Assembly: GCA_040883315.1 (NCBI GenBank)
Contig: JBFLKU010000011.1
Coordinates: 186,001-250,000 of the forward strand
Length of the DNA: 64,000 nt
Direction: 5' to 3'
DNA from: JAFGUF01 sp040883315
GTDB lineage: Bacteria > Bacillota > Clostridia > Christensenellales > UMGS416
Each line of letters starts with the position of its first letter. The first letter of the stretch is position 1. The position numbers and the translations under genes were made by a program. Shown one piece after another: positions 16,458 through 25,454 of the stretch. Below the pieces are notes generated by a model that was given only the letters and a program-made list of their open reading frames with translations, was not told the DNA's origin and ran no database searches.

Positions 16458-17261
16458 CTATTTGATAGGACACTGTATCTCCGTCAGATAGTTTTCTGGA
16501 TTTTCTTCATTCCACGGACCTTTTATAGGAACTTGCCTCATTCTGCCTGATATCTCACTCCCTGTTTCTTCCAGCCATCTTCCCAGATATTCAAATGCCT
16601 TAGAAATATTTTCATATTCGCCGGGAACCAGAATAAATGCAGCCTTTTCAACGCTCTCTGTTTCTTTGAATACAAATTCGCCATCGCCTTTGCCTAGCTC
16701 CTTCACCTCCATTAAAACTTCAACATCCACATCCTTGTCTTTATATTCAGTGTCATAGTAGGTTGCATAGCATTTTTCAGTTACGGCAATTTTATTCTCT
16801 CCCACATATGTGCCCAGTCTTTCCCACAGCATGCCTTCATGGCTGTATGTCGGGATAGCGTCTCTCAGTGAGATTGCCTTCATTGATGGTATCGATTTTA
16901 TATCTACCTTATATTCCATATTTATGTTCTCCTTATACAAGTTTTGTATTGCGGAGCTTATCTTGTCCAGTTTGCTTTTTTCCTCAGCTAAGGATTTTTC
17001 TATTTCTTGCTTGCGGTCTTTCAGCATCTGTTCACGTATACCAACAGACGCAGACAAAAATTTTCCGATATCCAATACCCCAAATCCATAATCTCGCAAA
17101 AGAACTATTGTATTTATCTTGTAGATTTGATTTGCAGAATAATATCTGTAGCCGGTCACATCATCCACTGAATCCGGTTTTAATATGTCGTTTTCGTCGT
17201 AATATCTAAGCATACGCACAGACACTCTGGAAAGCTTTGAAAAATCACCAATTCTAAACAT
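16458..17261 (-). CDS. MerR-family regulator with GyrI-like effector domain
   Basis: 267 residues. N-terminal MerR winged helix (FRIGDFSKLSRVSVRMLRYY, then DVTGYRYYSANQI), a coiled coil at about 75-110, and a C-terminal GyrI-like small-molecule binding domain (about 115-267, ending PENYLTEIQCPIK). BltR/BmrR-type proteins of this build bind cationic drugs and switch on efflux genes by re-winding a long promoter spacer. No transporter is next to it, so its target is elsewhere. Ribosome site AGGAGC. Confidence 0.88.
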   Translation of the reverse strand: MFRIGDFSKLSRVSVRMLRYYDENDILKPDSVDDVTGYRYYSANQIYKINTIVLLRDYGFGVLDIGKFLSASVGIREQMLKDRKQEIEKSLAEEKSKLDKISSAIQNLYKENINMEYKVDIKSIPSMKAISLRDAIPTYSHEGMLWERLGTYVGENKIAVTEKCYATYYDTEYKDKDVDVEVLMEVKELGKGDGEFVFKETESVEKAAFILVPGEYENISKAFEYLGRWLEETGSEISGRMRQVPIKGPWNEENPENYLTEIQCPIK

Positions 17262-17423
17262 AAAAAGCTCCTAAATAATTTTGTAATTCGAACTACATAT
17301 ATAAGATAACATCTGACATCGTGTGAGAGTCAATAAGAAAATTAAAATTTTTATATTAACTATCATTTTTTTATATGATAAATACATCTTTTGCCATTAA
17401 ATATATTAATGTATTAATATATA

Positions 17424-17432
17424 TGATATAAT
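17424..17432 (+). promoter_or_regulatory. Extended -10 promoter of the TPR/RCC1 gene
   Basis: TGATATAAT 34 bases before the start codon, in an AT-rich tract; no clear -35. Confidence 0.5.
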
Positions 17433-17465
17433 ATCTACCGTAAAAATACTACAAGGATATAAAAG

Positions 17466-19097
17466 ATGAGTAAGAAAAAAAGCAAGTCTAATATAATAAT
17501 TATTTTGTTAGCCGTTCTATTTGTGGCTATTGCTGTTTTGGTGACACAGGCTATTTTGCCGAAAGCAAAATATAACAACGGAATAATTGCCCTAAACAGC
17601 GAAAACTACACCAAGGCTATATCAATTTTTTCAGATTTAGGAAATTATAAAGATTCCGAAACTTATCTGGCTGAAGCTAATCTGAAATACGCCCAATATC
17701 TTCATGAAAATGGGTACTATGATGATGCTATAAAGATTTACACTACTTTAAAAGACTACAAAGGCTCTAGCCAGCTTCTTTACGAAAGTATATATCAGAA
17801 GGCTTTGCAGGAATGTGCAAAGTTTAATTACGACGAAGCAATCAGCTTATTTACATCTATACTTGGCTATTCCGATGCGCAGGCACAAATAGTAGAGTGC
17901 AAATATCAAAAGGCTCTTTCGGTAAAACTTCTCGGAAACTATGATAGTGCCATTTCCATACTAGAGGAGATACCTGAGCACGAAAAAGCAGAGGAAGAAA
18001 TATCTGAATGCAAATACCTAAAAGCTCTCTCTTTGATACAAAACAGTGATTTTAAAAGTGCCAAAAATCTATTCAGCGAAATCCCTGAGTATAAGGACAC
18101 ACAAAATCAATTATTGAATATAGATTATATTTCAGCAGTTGCGGAGTACAACAACGGCAATTATCTAGTAGCTATGGATATGTTTATGGATATATATAAA
18201 TATAAATATAGTGATGCATATGATTATATTCGCAAAATAGCATCCAGAAGCTATGAATACATTTCAGCCGGCACAGGGCAGGTGGCTGTGCTTCATCCAG
18301 ACGGAACAGTGTCTGTAATAGGCAGCGGCGACCACAACAAAGACGATGTAGAAGATTGGACTGATATTGTGGCAGTTTCTGCAGGCAACTGGTGCACAAT
18401 GGGTCTGAAAAAAGACGGCACTGCTGTATGCACAGTGGGTACAGAAGCCTATGGACTGGATTTCGGCAAATATCTGGTAGGTGACTGGACTGATGTTGTT
18501 CAGATATCTGCATCCTATAGCCATACTGTAGGATTAAAAGCTGACGGCACAGTATATGCTGCAGGCAGAAATGACATAGACAATAGAGCACTGCTAAGTG
18601 ACTGGACAGATATTGTCTTTGTAACCACAGGCTGGTCCAATACATATGGAATAAAAGCTGACGGCACAGTTTTAGCTGCCGGTGACAATAGATTTGGTCA
18701 AAATGATATATCCGACTGGGCAGATATTGTTCAGGTGTCTGCCGCCGCTTCATTCGTGGTGGGATTAAAAGCCGATGGCACAGTCATCGGTGCAGGACAC
18801 AGCGGATATCACCAGCTGGATTTTGAAGGCTGGAGTGACATCGTTCAGGTGTCTGCAGGTGCACGCCACACAGTGGGACTAAAGGCTGACGGCACTGTTT
18901 TAGCGACGGGAAACAACGAATACGGAGAATGCAATGTTGGCGACTGGACAGACATAATATATGTTGAAACAGGAAATCACATAACAATAGGCATAAAAGC
19001 TGACGGCACCATACTAACCGCCGGAGCATTGGATAAATACGAAACACGGGTGATTAATAAGCAGACTATCGTGCCCACTCCCAGCAAACGTCCTTAA
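17466..19097 (+). CDS. Membrane-anchored TPR-like plus RCC1 beta-propeller protein
   Basis: 543 residues. A basic N-terminus and one hydrophobic helix (about 10-31) anchor the protein; by the positive-inside rule the rest is outside the cell. Residues about 33-255 are helical repeats of a TPR/Sel1-like kind, with recurring Y.KA...G.Y..A...F..I..Y.D motifs. Residues about 262-530 hold seven RCC1-type repeats, each with G(L/I)KADGTV..AG and a linking (D/S)WTDIV.VSAG segment, enough for one seven-bladed propeller. No enzymatic motif. Such proteins are probably binding scaffolds; the ligand is unknown. Ribosome site AAGGA. Single gene with its own terminator. Confidence 0.85.
   Translation: MSKKKSKSNIIIILLAVLFVAIAVLVTQAILPKAKYNNGIIALNSENYTKAISIFSDLGNYKDSETYLAEANLKYAQYLHENGYYDDAIKIYTTLKDYKGSSQLLYESIYQKALQECAKFNYDEAISLFTSILGYSDAQAQIVECKYQKALSVKLLGNYDSAISILEEIPEHEKAEEEISECKYLKALSLIQNSDFKSAKNLFSEIPEYKDTQNQLLNIDYISAVAEYNNGNYLVAMDMFMDIYKYKYSDAYDYIRKIASRSYEYISAGTGQVAVLHPDGTVSVIGSGDHNKDDVEDWTDIVAVSAGNWCTMGLKKDGTAVCTVGTEAYGLDFGKYLVGDWTDVVQISASYSHTVGLKADGTVYAAGRNDIDNRALLSDWTDIVFVTTGWSNTYGIKADGTVLAAGDNRFGQNDISDWADIVQVSAAASFVVGLKADGTVIGAGHSGYHQLDFEGWSDIVQVSAGARHTVGLKADGTVLATGNNEYGECNVGDWTDIIYVETGNHITIGIKADGTILTAGALDKYETRVINKQTIVPTPSKRP
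18270..19030 (+). repeat. Coding tandem repeats of the RCC1 propeller
   Basis: Seven imperfect repeats of roughly 110-135 bases. The core encoding KADGTV or close variants, of the form AAAGCYGAYGGCAC, recurs near 18301, 18414, 18538, 18655, 18770, 18891 and 18997. The high similarity at the DNA level suggests duplication or ongoing homogenisation of blades. Confidence 0.7.
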
Positions 19098-19116
19098 AAA
19101 TAAGTATAATAATTAA

Positions 19117-19146
19117 AGCCATGATTAAAATCATGGCTCTTTTTTA
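19117..19146 (+). terminator. Rho-independent terminator
   Basis: AGCCATGAT / ATCATGGCT stem with a 4-base loop and a CTTTTTT tail; 20 bases after the stop of the TPR/RCC1 gene. Confidence 0.88.
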
Positions 19147-20169
19147 CTTAAGCGCACTTAATATTTTTTTATCATAAAAATTTGATACATCTATTTTTCT
19201 TTTTTTATCTTCAATTTCTTTAATTATTTCTGTTATCGCCTTGTTTATCGGTGCAGCTACATTCATTTCATCTGCCTTCTTTGCGATATATCCATTGAAA
19301 AAATCTATCTCCGTTTTTCTTCCTCGCTCCAGTGACTGCAGGCTGGATGATTTCAGCCTTCTGTATTTTATGCCTACCACTCTTATTGTAAGGTGTGCTT
19401 TAAATCTTTTTAGAGAGCTGCCTAAATCTACAAGTTTATAATAGTCCAGCTTTCCTGCATACAGCGGCAGATTCAATCCCATAGCGTTTGCCACATCTAC
19501 AGCCTCTGCCATGATTTTTAGGAATATGTCTCTCACATGCTTTTGCTTCAGCATCTGTCCCAGATATATGCCCGATATTGCACCAAGAGATGTAATACAG
19601 GAATTCACTATTAGCTTGGAATACAGCTCCTCATATATATTCGGCGATATAGTTGTTTTGAATGCACTATCCATCACGTGCTTCAGCTCTTCAAGCTTAT
19701 CAATATTTTTTTTCATTCCAATAACAAACTCACCCGTTGATGTAATATCCAGCACACCATGCTCCAGCATCGTGCCGCCATACCCTACTACGCAGCCAAC
19801 AGTTCGTTCTTCACCCACTACCTCTGCCATTGCATCTATGGATATTCCGTTCTGCATGGAAATGAATAATGTGTTTTCATCTGCAAATTTCAATGCCTTT
19901 TTGCAGGATTCAGGCATATCATATGCCTTTGTTGCCACGAATATATAGTCTTTTATTCCTGTTAATTCATCTATTTCTTTTACAGCTTGCATTTTGATTG
20001 CATGCTCGCCCATCACTCCCACCAGTTTTAGCCCTACTTTTACTTTTTCTGCTATTGACTGATGCTTACAAACCATCTCTACATCATATCCTGCTTTTGT
20101 CATCAATGCGGCTGTAGTTCCGCCTATCGCCCCTGCACCTATTACGGCAATTTTCAATTCTTTTTTCAT
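19144..20169 (-). CDS. 2-dehydropantoate 2-reductase family protein (PanE/ApbA)
   Basis: 341-residue NADP-dependent reductase of the ketopantoate reductase family. N-terminal Rossmann motif IAVIGAGAIGGTTAALM (residues 7-23), then the family segment FISMQNGISIDAMAEVVG near 102-119 and a helical C-terminal domain with KLIVNSCITSLGAISG near residue 190, whose lysine and asparagine are the catalytic positions in PanE. PanE makes pantoate for coenzyme A; however, some family members act on other 2-oxo acids, and no panB or panC is adjacent. Ribosome site GGAGATATTAT. Confidence 0.82.
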   Translation of the reverse strand: MKKELKIAVIGAGAIGGTTAALMTKAGYDVEMVCKHQSIAEKVKVGLKLVGVMGEHAIKMQAVKEIDELTGIKDYIFVATKAYDMPESCKKALKFADENTLFISMQNGISIDAMAEVVGEERTVGCVVGYGGTMLEHGVLDITSTGEFVIGMKKNIDKLEELKHVMDSAFKTTISPNIYEELYSKLIVNSCITSLGAISGIYLGQMLKQKHVRDIFLKIMAEAVDVANAMGLNLPLYAGKLDYYKLVDLGSSLKRFKAHLTIRVVGIKYRRLKSSSLQSLERGRKTEIDFFNGYIAKKADEMNVAAPINKAITEIIKEIEDKKRKIDVSNFYDKKILSALK

Positions 20170-20284
20170 ATAATATCTCCGTTTTATAAAATTTATAATT
20201 CCTAATAAATTATTCTATCATCTGCAATACATCATGTAAACCGAATTAACGCTATAATATAGGGTCTAAATTTGTATTTCTTCG

Positions 20285-20313
20285 TTGAATTAATAAACAG
20301 TTTAGTTTATAAT
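20285..20313 (+). promoter_or_regulatory. gatCAB promoter
   Basis: TTGAAT (20285-20290), 17-base spacer, TATAAT (20308-20313), about 97 bases before gatC. Confidence 0.7.
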
Positions 20314-20409
20314 ATACCAAATAACTTGTACTAATTCCCAAATAAAAATAAATTGTATAATTGAGAATTAATAAAGCTTATTTTCACTTTTACTACGAAA
20401 GGATTATTT

Positions 20410-20697
20410 ATGGCAGTTACCAAAGAGCAAGTAAAGTATATTGCGTCATTAGCTAAGCTAGAGATTGAAGAAAAAGACTTGGATGCATTTACAAAAGAAA
20501 TGGAGCAAATAATAGAATTTGCGGATTCATTAAATAAAATTGATACAGAAGGCATAGAGCCTACGGCACATATCCAAGGAATAGAAAATGTACTGAGAAA
20601 AGACAGCGAGCCTGTCACTTTCGGCACAGAAAAATTATTGGAAAATGCACCTGAAAAAGTAGATACATGCTTTTCCGTTCCAAAGGTGGTGGAATGA
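20410..20697 (+). CDS. gatC: Asp-tRNA(Asn)/Glu-tRNA(Gln) amidotransferase subunit C
   Basis: Small 95-residue subunit that wraps around GatA and GatB and stabilises the complex. KEQVKYIASLAKLEIEEKDL and FADSLNKIDTEGIEPTAH are family hallmarks; the C-terminus ends in VPKVVE. Ribosome site AAAGGA 7 bases upstream. First gene of gatC-gatA-gatB; its stop overlaps the gatA start region. Presence of GatCAB implies that Gln-tRNA (and perhaps Asn-tRNA) is made by transamidation. Confidence 0.96.
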   Translation: MAVTKEQVKYIASLAKLEIEEKDLDAFTKEMEQIIEFADSLNKIDTEGIEPTAHIQGIENVLRKDSEPVTFGTEKLLENAPEKVDTCFSVPKVVE

Positions 20698-22181
20698 TGG
20701 ATATATTGTGTATGTCGGCTATTGAAATTGCCAAGAAAATAAGAGAAAAAGAATTAGGCGTTGTAGAGGTGACAAAGGCCTATCTAGATGTAATAAAAAA
20801 CACAGATGATAAAATAAATGCTTGGCTTTTGGTAGACGAAAAAGCCTCTATAGCCAATGCAGAGAAAGTGCAGTCCAAAATAGATGAGCTTCTAAAATAC
20901 GGCAAAGCATTGCCTCCTCTTGCAGGCGTTCCTATCGGAATAAAGGATAATATGTGCACCAAAGGCACTACAACATCCTGTGCATCGAAAATACTATATA
21001 ATTTTGTTCCCCCATATAATGCGACTGCTGTTGAAAATGCAGAAGATAATTTAATGGTTATTCTGGGCAAAACAAATATGGACGAATTTGCAATGGGTTC
21101 CTCCACAGAGCACTCTGCATTTAAGCAAACAAAAAACCCATGGAACACAGCTTGTGTGCCCGGCGGTTCATCAGGCGGAAGCGCAGCTGCAGTTGCAGCA
21201 TTGCAGTCACCCTTGGCACTTGGCTCTGATACAGGCGGCTCCATCCGTCAGCCAGCTGCTTTCTGCGGAATAACAGGACTAAAGCCTACATATGGAACAG
21301 TATCCAGATATGGTCTAGTTGCATTTGCATCATCGCTGGATCAGATAGGCCCAATGGCAAAAGACGCAGCATCATGTGCAGCATTATTCGATGCCATTAA
21401 AGGCCACGACGAAAAAGACTCCACATCATACGACAGAGAATACGAAAGCACATACATCGAAATAGATGATTTCAAAAAACCAACTATAGGTATTTTAGTG
21501 GAATACATGGGTGACTATGTTTCCGATAGCATACGTCATGTAGTGCTGTCTGCCAAGGAAAAATACGAAGCACTCGGCTGCAAGGTAGTGGAAATATCCG
21601 TTCCGGTTCTGGAGCTGGCTCTTCCGGCATACTATATTCTTTCTTCTGCAGAGGCGTCATCGAATCTACAAAGATTTGATGGAGTACGTTATGGATACCG
21701 AAGCGAAGGCGTTGAAGATTTGCAGGACCTATATGTGAAATCTCGCTCTGAAGGATTTGGTACGGAGGTAAAAAGAAGAATTATGCTGGGCACATTTGCA
21801 TTGTGTTCAGGATATTATGATGAATACTATAACAAGGCACTAAAAGCACGTTCTTTGGTGGTAAAGGGCTTTGAAAATGCATTCAAAGAGGTTGATTTGC
21901 TGCTGGCACCTACAGCACCAACCAGTGCATTTAAAATAGGCGAAAAAACAGAAGATGCTATGAGCATGTACTTAGCAGACTTATGTACAGTTTCTGTTAA
22001 TATTGCTGGACTTCCGGCAATATCTTTCCCCGGCGGATTTGACTCCGAGGATATGCCCCTTGGTCTGCAGCTGATAGGTCCAAAATTTGCAGAGAGCCTT
22101 TTGCTTTCTACAGCTAATGCATTCCAAAAGGAAACAGACTATCATAAGGTGTGCCCAAACAAAGCGGGAGGTGCAAAATAA
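20697..22181 (+). CDS. gatA: Asp-tRNA(Asn)/Glu-tRNA(Gln) amidotransferase subunit A
   Basis: Amidase-signature glutaminase subunit, 494 residues, that releases ammonia from glutamine for GatB. The Ser-cisSer-Lys triad is visible in GVPIGIKDNMCTKG (Lys), GSSGGSAAAVAA and GSDTGGSIRQPAAFCG (cis-Ser and nucleophile Ser). Two ATGs sit in tandem at 20694 and 20697; AAGGTGG precedes both, and I take the second, which overlaps the gatC stop (TGA 20695-20697). An upstream in-frame extension into gatC is rejected. It ends one base into the gatB start. Confidence 0.96.
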   Translation: MDILCMSAIEIAKKIREKELGVVEVTKAYLDVIKNTDDKINAWLLVDEKASIANAEKVQSKIDELLKYGKALPPLAGVPIGIKDNMCTKGTTTSCASKILYNFVPPYNATAVENAEDNLMVILGKTNMDEFAMGSSTEHSAFKQTKNPWNTACVPGGSSGGSAAAVAALQSPLALGSDTGGSIRQPAAFCGITGLKPTYGTVSRYGLVAFASSLDQIGPMAKDAASCAALFDAIKGHDEKDSTSYDREYESTYIEIDDFKKPTIGILVEYMGDYVSDSIRHVVLSAKEKYEALGCKVVEISVPVLELALPAYYILSSAEASSNLQRFDGVRYGYRSEGVEDLQDLYVKSRSEGFGTEVKRRIMLGTFALCSGYYDEYYNKALKARSLVVKGFENAFKEVDLLLAPTAPTSAFKIGEKTEDAMSMYLADLCTVSVNIAGLPAISFPGGFDSEDMPLGLQLIGPKFAESLLLSTANAFQKETDYHKVCPNKAGGAK

Positions 22182-23632
22182 TGCTAAAAGGATATGACAT
22201 AACCATCGGACTGGAAGTCCATTGCGAGCTAAACACAAAAACAAAAGTTTTCTGCACATGTAAAAACGAATTCGGCGGCGAACCAAACGCCCATACATGC
22301 CCTGTTTGCCTAGGTATGCCAGGCATGCTGCCTGTTCTAAACAAGCAAGCTGTAGAGAAATGCATATTAGCAGGCTATGCAACCAATTGTACAATCAATG
22401 ACATTGCACACATGGACAGAAAAAACTATTTCTATCCAGATTCTCCAAAGGCCTATCAAATATCACAGCTTTATCATCCACTTTGTTCAGAGGGCTTGGT
22501 GAAGTTTGAATACACTGATGCAGACGGCAGCCTAACCCAAAGCCAAGTGAGAATAGAGCGGATCCATCTGGAAGAGGACGCCGGCAAATCAATCCACGAT
22601 GCATGGGGAAAATCATCACTTTTGGATTTCAATCGCTGCGGTGTTCCGCTGATAGAGATAGTAACCTACCCTGATATGACCTGTGCAGAGCAGGCATGCG
22701 CTTTCTTTGAAGCATTGCGTGCAAGGCTAAAATTTGCAGGAGTATCAGACTGCAAAATGCAGGAGGGCTCACTGCGTGCAGACGTTAACCTATCAATAAA
22801 GCCTGTAGGAAGCGATACTCTGGGCACACGCACAGAGATGAAAAACCTAAACTCTACCAAAGCTATTTTTAGAGCAATAAAGGCAGAAGCAAAGCGCCAG
22901 GCAGAGGAATTGGCACAGGGCAAACGCATAATACAGGAAACCAGAAGATGGGATGATAACAAAGGTCGCAGCCTTCGCATGAGAAGCAAAGAAGAGGCAA
23001 ACGACTATAGATATTTCCCAGACCCGGATCTAACACCTATTGCTGTAGATGAAGCATGGAAAAAGCAGCTTCGTGAATCTCTGCCTGAAATGCCGGATGA
23101 AAAAATGCAAAAGTATATGAGTGAATACAATCTGCCCGAGTACGACAGCGCAATACTCACATCAGACCCTGATATTTCTATATTCTTCGAGTCAGCATTG
23201 AAATACACTGAAAATATTAAAAGCGTTTCAAACTTTATAATGGTGGATATGCTTAGAATTATTAAGGAAAAAGAAATGGAGTTTGGTGATGTCTGCTTTA
23301 CATCGGAGGATTTAGCCAGCTTAATAAATATGGTAGACAGTGGCGTAATAAACATTTCCACTGCAAAATCAACCGTTCTTGAGGCTATGTTTGCAGGGGA
23401 AGGCACGCCTGAGGGCATAATAGAAAGCAAAGGCCTAAAACAGATGGGAAATGAAGATGAGCTTTTGACTATAGTAAGACAAGTGATAGAAGAGAACCCT
23501 GCACCAGTACAGCAGTACAAGGAAGGCAAAGAGCAGGTAATTGGATTCTTGATGGGACAAGTGATGAAAAAGACCCAAGGCAAGGCAAAGCCGGATATGG
23601 TAATGGGACTGTTTAAAACGGAACTATCATAG
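22181..23632 (+). CDS. gatB: Asp-tRNA(Asn)/Glu-tRNA(Gln) amidotransferase subunit B
   Basis: Kinase/transamidase subunit, 483 residues, which phosphorylates Glu-tRNA(Gln) or Asp-tRNA(Asn) and adds ammonia from GatA. Family signatures: YDITIGLEVHCEL at the N-terminus, HTCPVCLGMPGMLP, MDRKNYFYPDSPKAYQISQ, and the C-terminal YqeY-like tail GFLMGQVMKKTQGKAKPD. The ATG at 22181 overlaps the gatA stop (TAATG) and follows GGGAGG. The open frame upstream of it is gatA sequence. Confidence 0.96.
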   Translation: MLKGYDITIGLEVHCELNTKTKVFCTCKNEFGGEPNAHTCPVCLGMPGMLPVLNKQAVEKCILAGYATNCTINDIAHMDRKNYFYPDSPKAYQISQLYHPLCSEGLVKFEYTDADGSLTQSQVRIERIHLEEDAGKSIHDAWGKSSLLDFNRCGVPLIEIVTYPDMTCAEQACAFFEALRARLKFAGVSDCKMQEGSLRADVNLSIKPVGSDTLGTRTEMKNLNSTKAIFRAIKAEAKRQAEELAQGKRIIQETRRWDDNKGRSLRMRSKEEANDYRYFPDPDLTPIAVDEAWKKQLRESLPEMPDEKMQKYMSEYNLPEYDSAILTSDPDISIFFESALKYTENIKSVSNFIMVDMLRIIKEKEMEFGDVCFTSEDLASLINMVDSGVINISTAKSTVLEAMFAGEGTPEGIIESKGLKQMGNEDELLTIVRQVIEENPAPVQQYKEGKEQVIGFLMGQVMKKTQGKAKPDMVMGLFKTELS

Positions 23633-23735
23633 GAATAAATACAAATCTTTTTGCTCCGTTCCTTATCTTCTAACATGGATATATAGTTTTAAGTTAAAGT
23701 TAATGTCCAGAAGATAAAAATATTGAGAGGTAATT

Positions 23736-24356
23736 ATGGATACATCTATACAGGATAATCTTCTTCCTGGAGAGGAAATATTATGGGAAGGACAGCCGCA
23801 AGTTGCCAATAGACTTAATATAGGTAACATAACTAAATCAATTTTTGGTGTTTTCTGGCTAGGGTTTAGTTTGTTTTGGACATTAACCGCATTTTTAGCA
23901 ACTAGAAATATTAATGCATCTAGTGCTACTGGTTCTATTCTTAAATACTTTTTCCCATTATTCGGTCTTCCATTTGTTGCGATTGGTATATTTATGGTTT
24001 TTATTTCACCTATAAAACAACGAAAGAAAAATCTAATGACCTTTTATTATATTACCGACAAAAGGATAATTATTAATGTAAATACCCTTAAATCTCCTAC
24101 TTTTAATTCATTGTTTATCAAGGATTTAAATGATGTTCGAATAACAAAAAACAGGGATAATACGGGTACTATTATATTCGGTTCGTCTTTTGCAAATTCT
24201 GGGTATACAGCTAGAGTTACTTTGGTAAACTCACCAAATTATTATACATCTACTACACCTGATAATTGCTTTTATAGAATTTTTGATGCTGAGGATGTAT
24301 ACAAATTAATATTAATTAAGCAGGAAATAGCTAATTTAGAGGAAAACAGCATTTAG
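23736..24356 (+). CDS. Membrane protein with bacterial PH-like domain
   Basis: 206 residues. An N-terminal LLPGEEILWEGQPQ motif, two transmembrane helices (about 36-56 and 72-92), then a PH-like beta domain beginning FYYITDKRIIINV (about 108-195). This build (motif-TM-TM-bPH) is common in Firmicutes and is of unknown function. Ribosome site GAGAGG. It lies downstream of gatB by 103 bases and probably has its own promoter; base composition is more AT-rich than gatCAB. Confidence 0.7.
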   Translation: MDTSIQDNLLPGEEILWEGQPQVANRLNIGNITKSIFGVFWLGFSLFWTLTAFLATRNINASSATGSILKYFFPLFGLPFVAIGIFMVFISPIKQRKKNLMTFYYITDKRIIINVNTLKSPTFNSLFIKDLNDVRITKNRDNTGTIIFGSSFANSGYTARVTLVNSPNYYTSTTPDNCFYRIFDAEDVYKLILIKQEIANLEENSI

Positions 24357-24590
24357 GTTTTATATAAATTAAGCAGTCAAAAATCAGTTATTAGAAAGTA
24401 AAGAAGCACATGATGAAGATCATCCGCAAAAGTTTAAACTGAAGCAGATTATTTTGATACATTTCATCGTATATGACAACTAATAGTGAACTAATTATTT
24501 TTTATTAGTAAGAAAAACGTATACTCTATTCGGACTTAGAAAGGATAGATGTAATTTACAACTTAATAATAGATGAAAAGAACATTATGA
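24357..24590. other. Intergenic stretch without recognised genes
   Basis: Together with the terminator after it, this is 320 bases without a gene. An in-frame run near 24400-24480 (KEAHDEDHPQKFKL... in translation) is short, lacks a start and ribosome site, and is not called. Confidence 0.5.
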
Positions 24591-24595
24591 GATGA

Positions 24596-24630
24596 AAAAG
24601 CAATCCAGCAAATATATGGATTGCTTTTAT
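24596..24630 (-). terminator. Rho-independent terminator of plsC
   Basis: AAAAGCAATCCA / TGGATTGCTTTT stem with a 9-base loop. T-tracts on both sides; it lies 48 bases past the minus-strand plsC stop and could also end the plus-strand PH-domain transcript. Confidence 0.8.
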
Positions 24631-24676
24631 TATTACATCTCTATATACAAGGCTGATTTGAAAACTTATCCCCATA

Positions 24677-25441
24677 CTATGCCGGAAACTCACTATTCAA
24701 TGCTGCAAAAGTATCGTCCATGCCCAGTGTGTCGGCTATCATCTCGTCTGCACCTTCAAATCGAGGAGATATCTTGCCAACAAAAGCTGTGGTAAAATCC
24801 TTTTTCACCTTTTTGCGTTTGTTTATTGGCGCTTTGGGCTGCACATTCTCCAAAAGGTGCTTATATGTCTTTATTGCCAGATCTTTTTCGGTTTCACCCT
24901 TTTCCACGCTAATGGGTGTGCCAAAATTCACATTAATTCTTCTTCTAAAATATATCTTTTCTGTTCCTCTAATATACATCGGCAAAATAGGAATCTGCGA
25001 CTTGACAGCTATGAAAAATACTCCCGTATAAAAAGGATATAGCTTGCTGTTGTCTGGGTTAATTCTTCCCTCAGGAAAGATAACAATAGTGTAGCCTTCC
25101 TTTGCCTTTTTCAAGGTCACTCTCAGTCCTTTAAGTCTAGATTTTTTGTCGGCTCTATTTACTTCCACAATATTAAGCTGACCTTTTTCTATTATCTTTT
25201 TAGCCAGTTTGCCGTCTAATGTTCCTGCTGCCTCTGCCAGCAAAACCATGTGAAACGTCTTTGGCAGCTTCGAAATAACAATTGGGGTATCAAGCCAGCT
25301 GGTATGATTGCATACCACTATATACTGCTGGTTTTTGTCGAAGTTCTCATATCCTGTCACTTTTACCTTCACCAATATTGACAGCATAAAGTTTACAGTG
25401 CGTCTAAGTGACCTATAAGCGGTCGTTGATTTTTTTAGCAT
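24677..25441 (-). CDS. plsC: 1-acyl-sn-glycerol-3-phosphate acyltransferase
   Basis: Phospholipid synthesis enzyme that adds the second acyl chain to lysophosphatidic acid. 254 residues with motif I NHTSWLD (about 45-51), and motif III FPEGRINPD (about 122-130); motif IV is the PMYIRGTE region. An N-terminal hydrophobic helix allows membrane association. Ribosome site GAGAGGG. It follows deoB by 13 bases and shares its transcript. A second, more divergent acyltransferase of the same superfamily is at 34699-35847. Confidence 0.88.
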   Translation of the reverse strand: MLKKSTTAYRSLRRTVNFMLSILVKVKVTGYENFDKNQQYIVVCNHTSWLDTPIVISKLPKTFHMVLLAEAAGTLDGKLAKKIIEKGQLNIVEVNRADKKSRLKGLRVTLKKAKEGYTIVIFPEGRINPDNSKLYPFYTGVFFIAVKSQIPILPMYIRGTEKIYFRRRINVNFGTPISVEKGETEKDLAIKTYKHLLENVQPKAPINKRKKVKKDFTTAFVGKISPRFEGADEMIADTLGMDDTFAALNSEFPA

Positions 25442-25454
25442 ATGCCCTCTCTAA

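Noticed and set aside
18184..18753. Long minus-strand frame over the RCC1 repeats
   Set aside because: Repetitive translation follows the repeats of the sense gene; no start signals.
20331..20627. Minus-strand frame over gatC
   Set aside because: Antisense shadow of the clearly recognised gatC; hydrophobic Ser/Phe-rich composition typical of shadow frames.
20667..20696. Upstream extension of gatA inside gatC
   Set aside because: No ribosome site there and the added residues do not fit the family; the ATG pair at 20694/20697 has AAGGTGG upstream.
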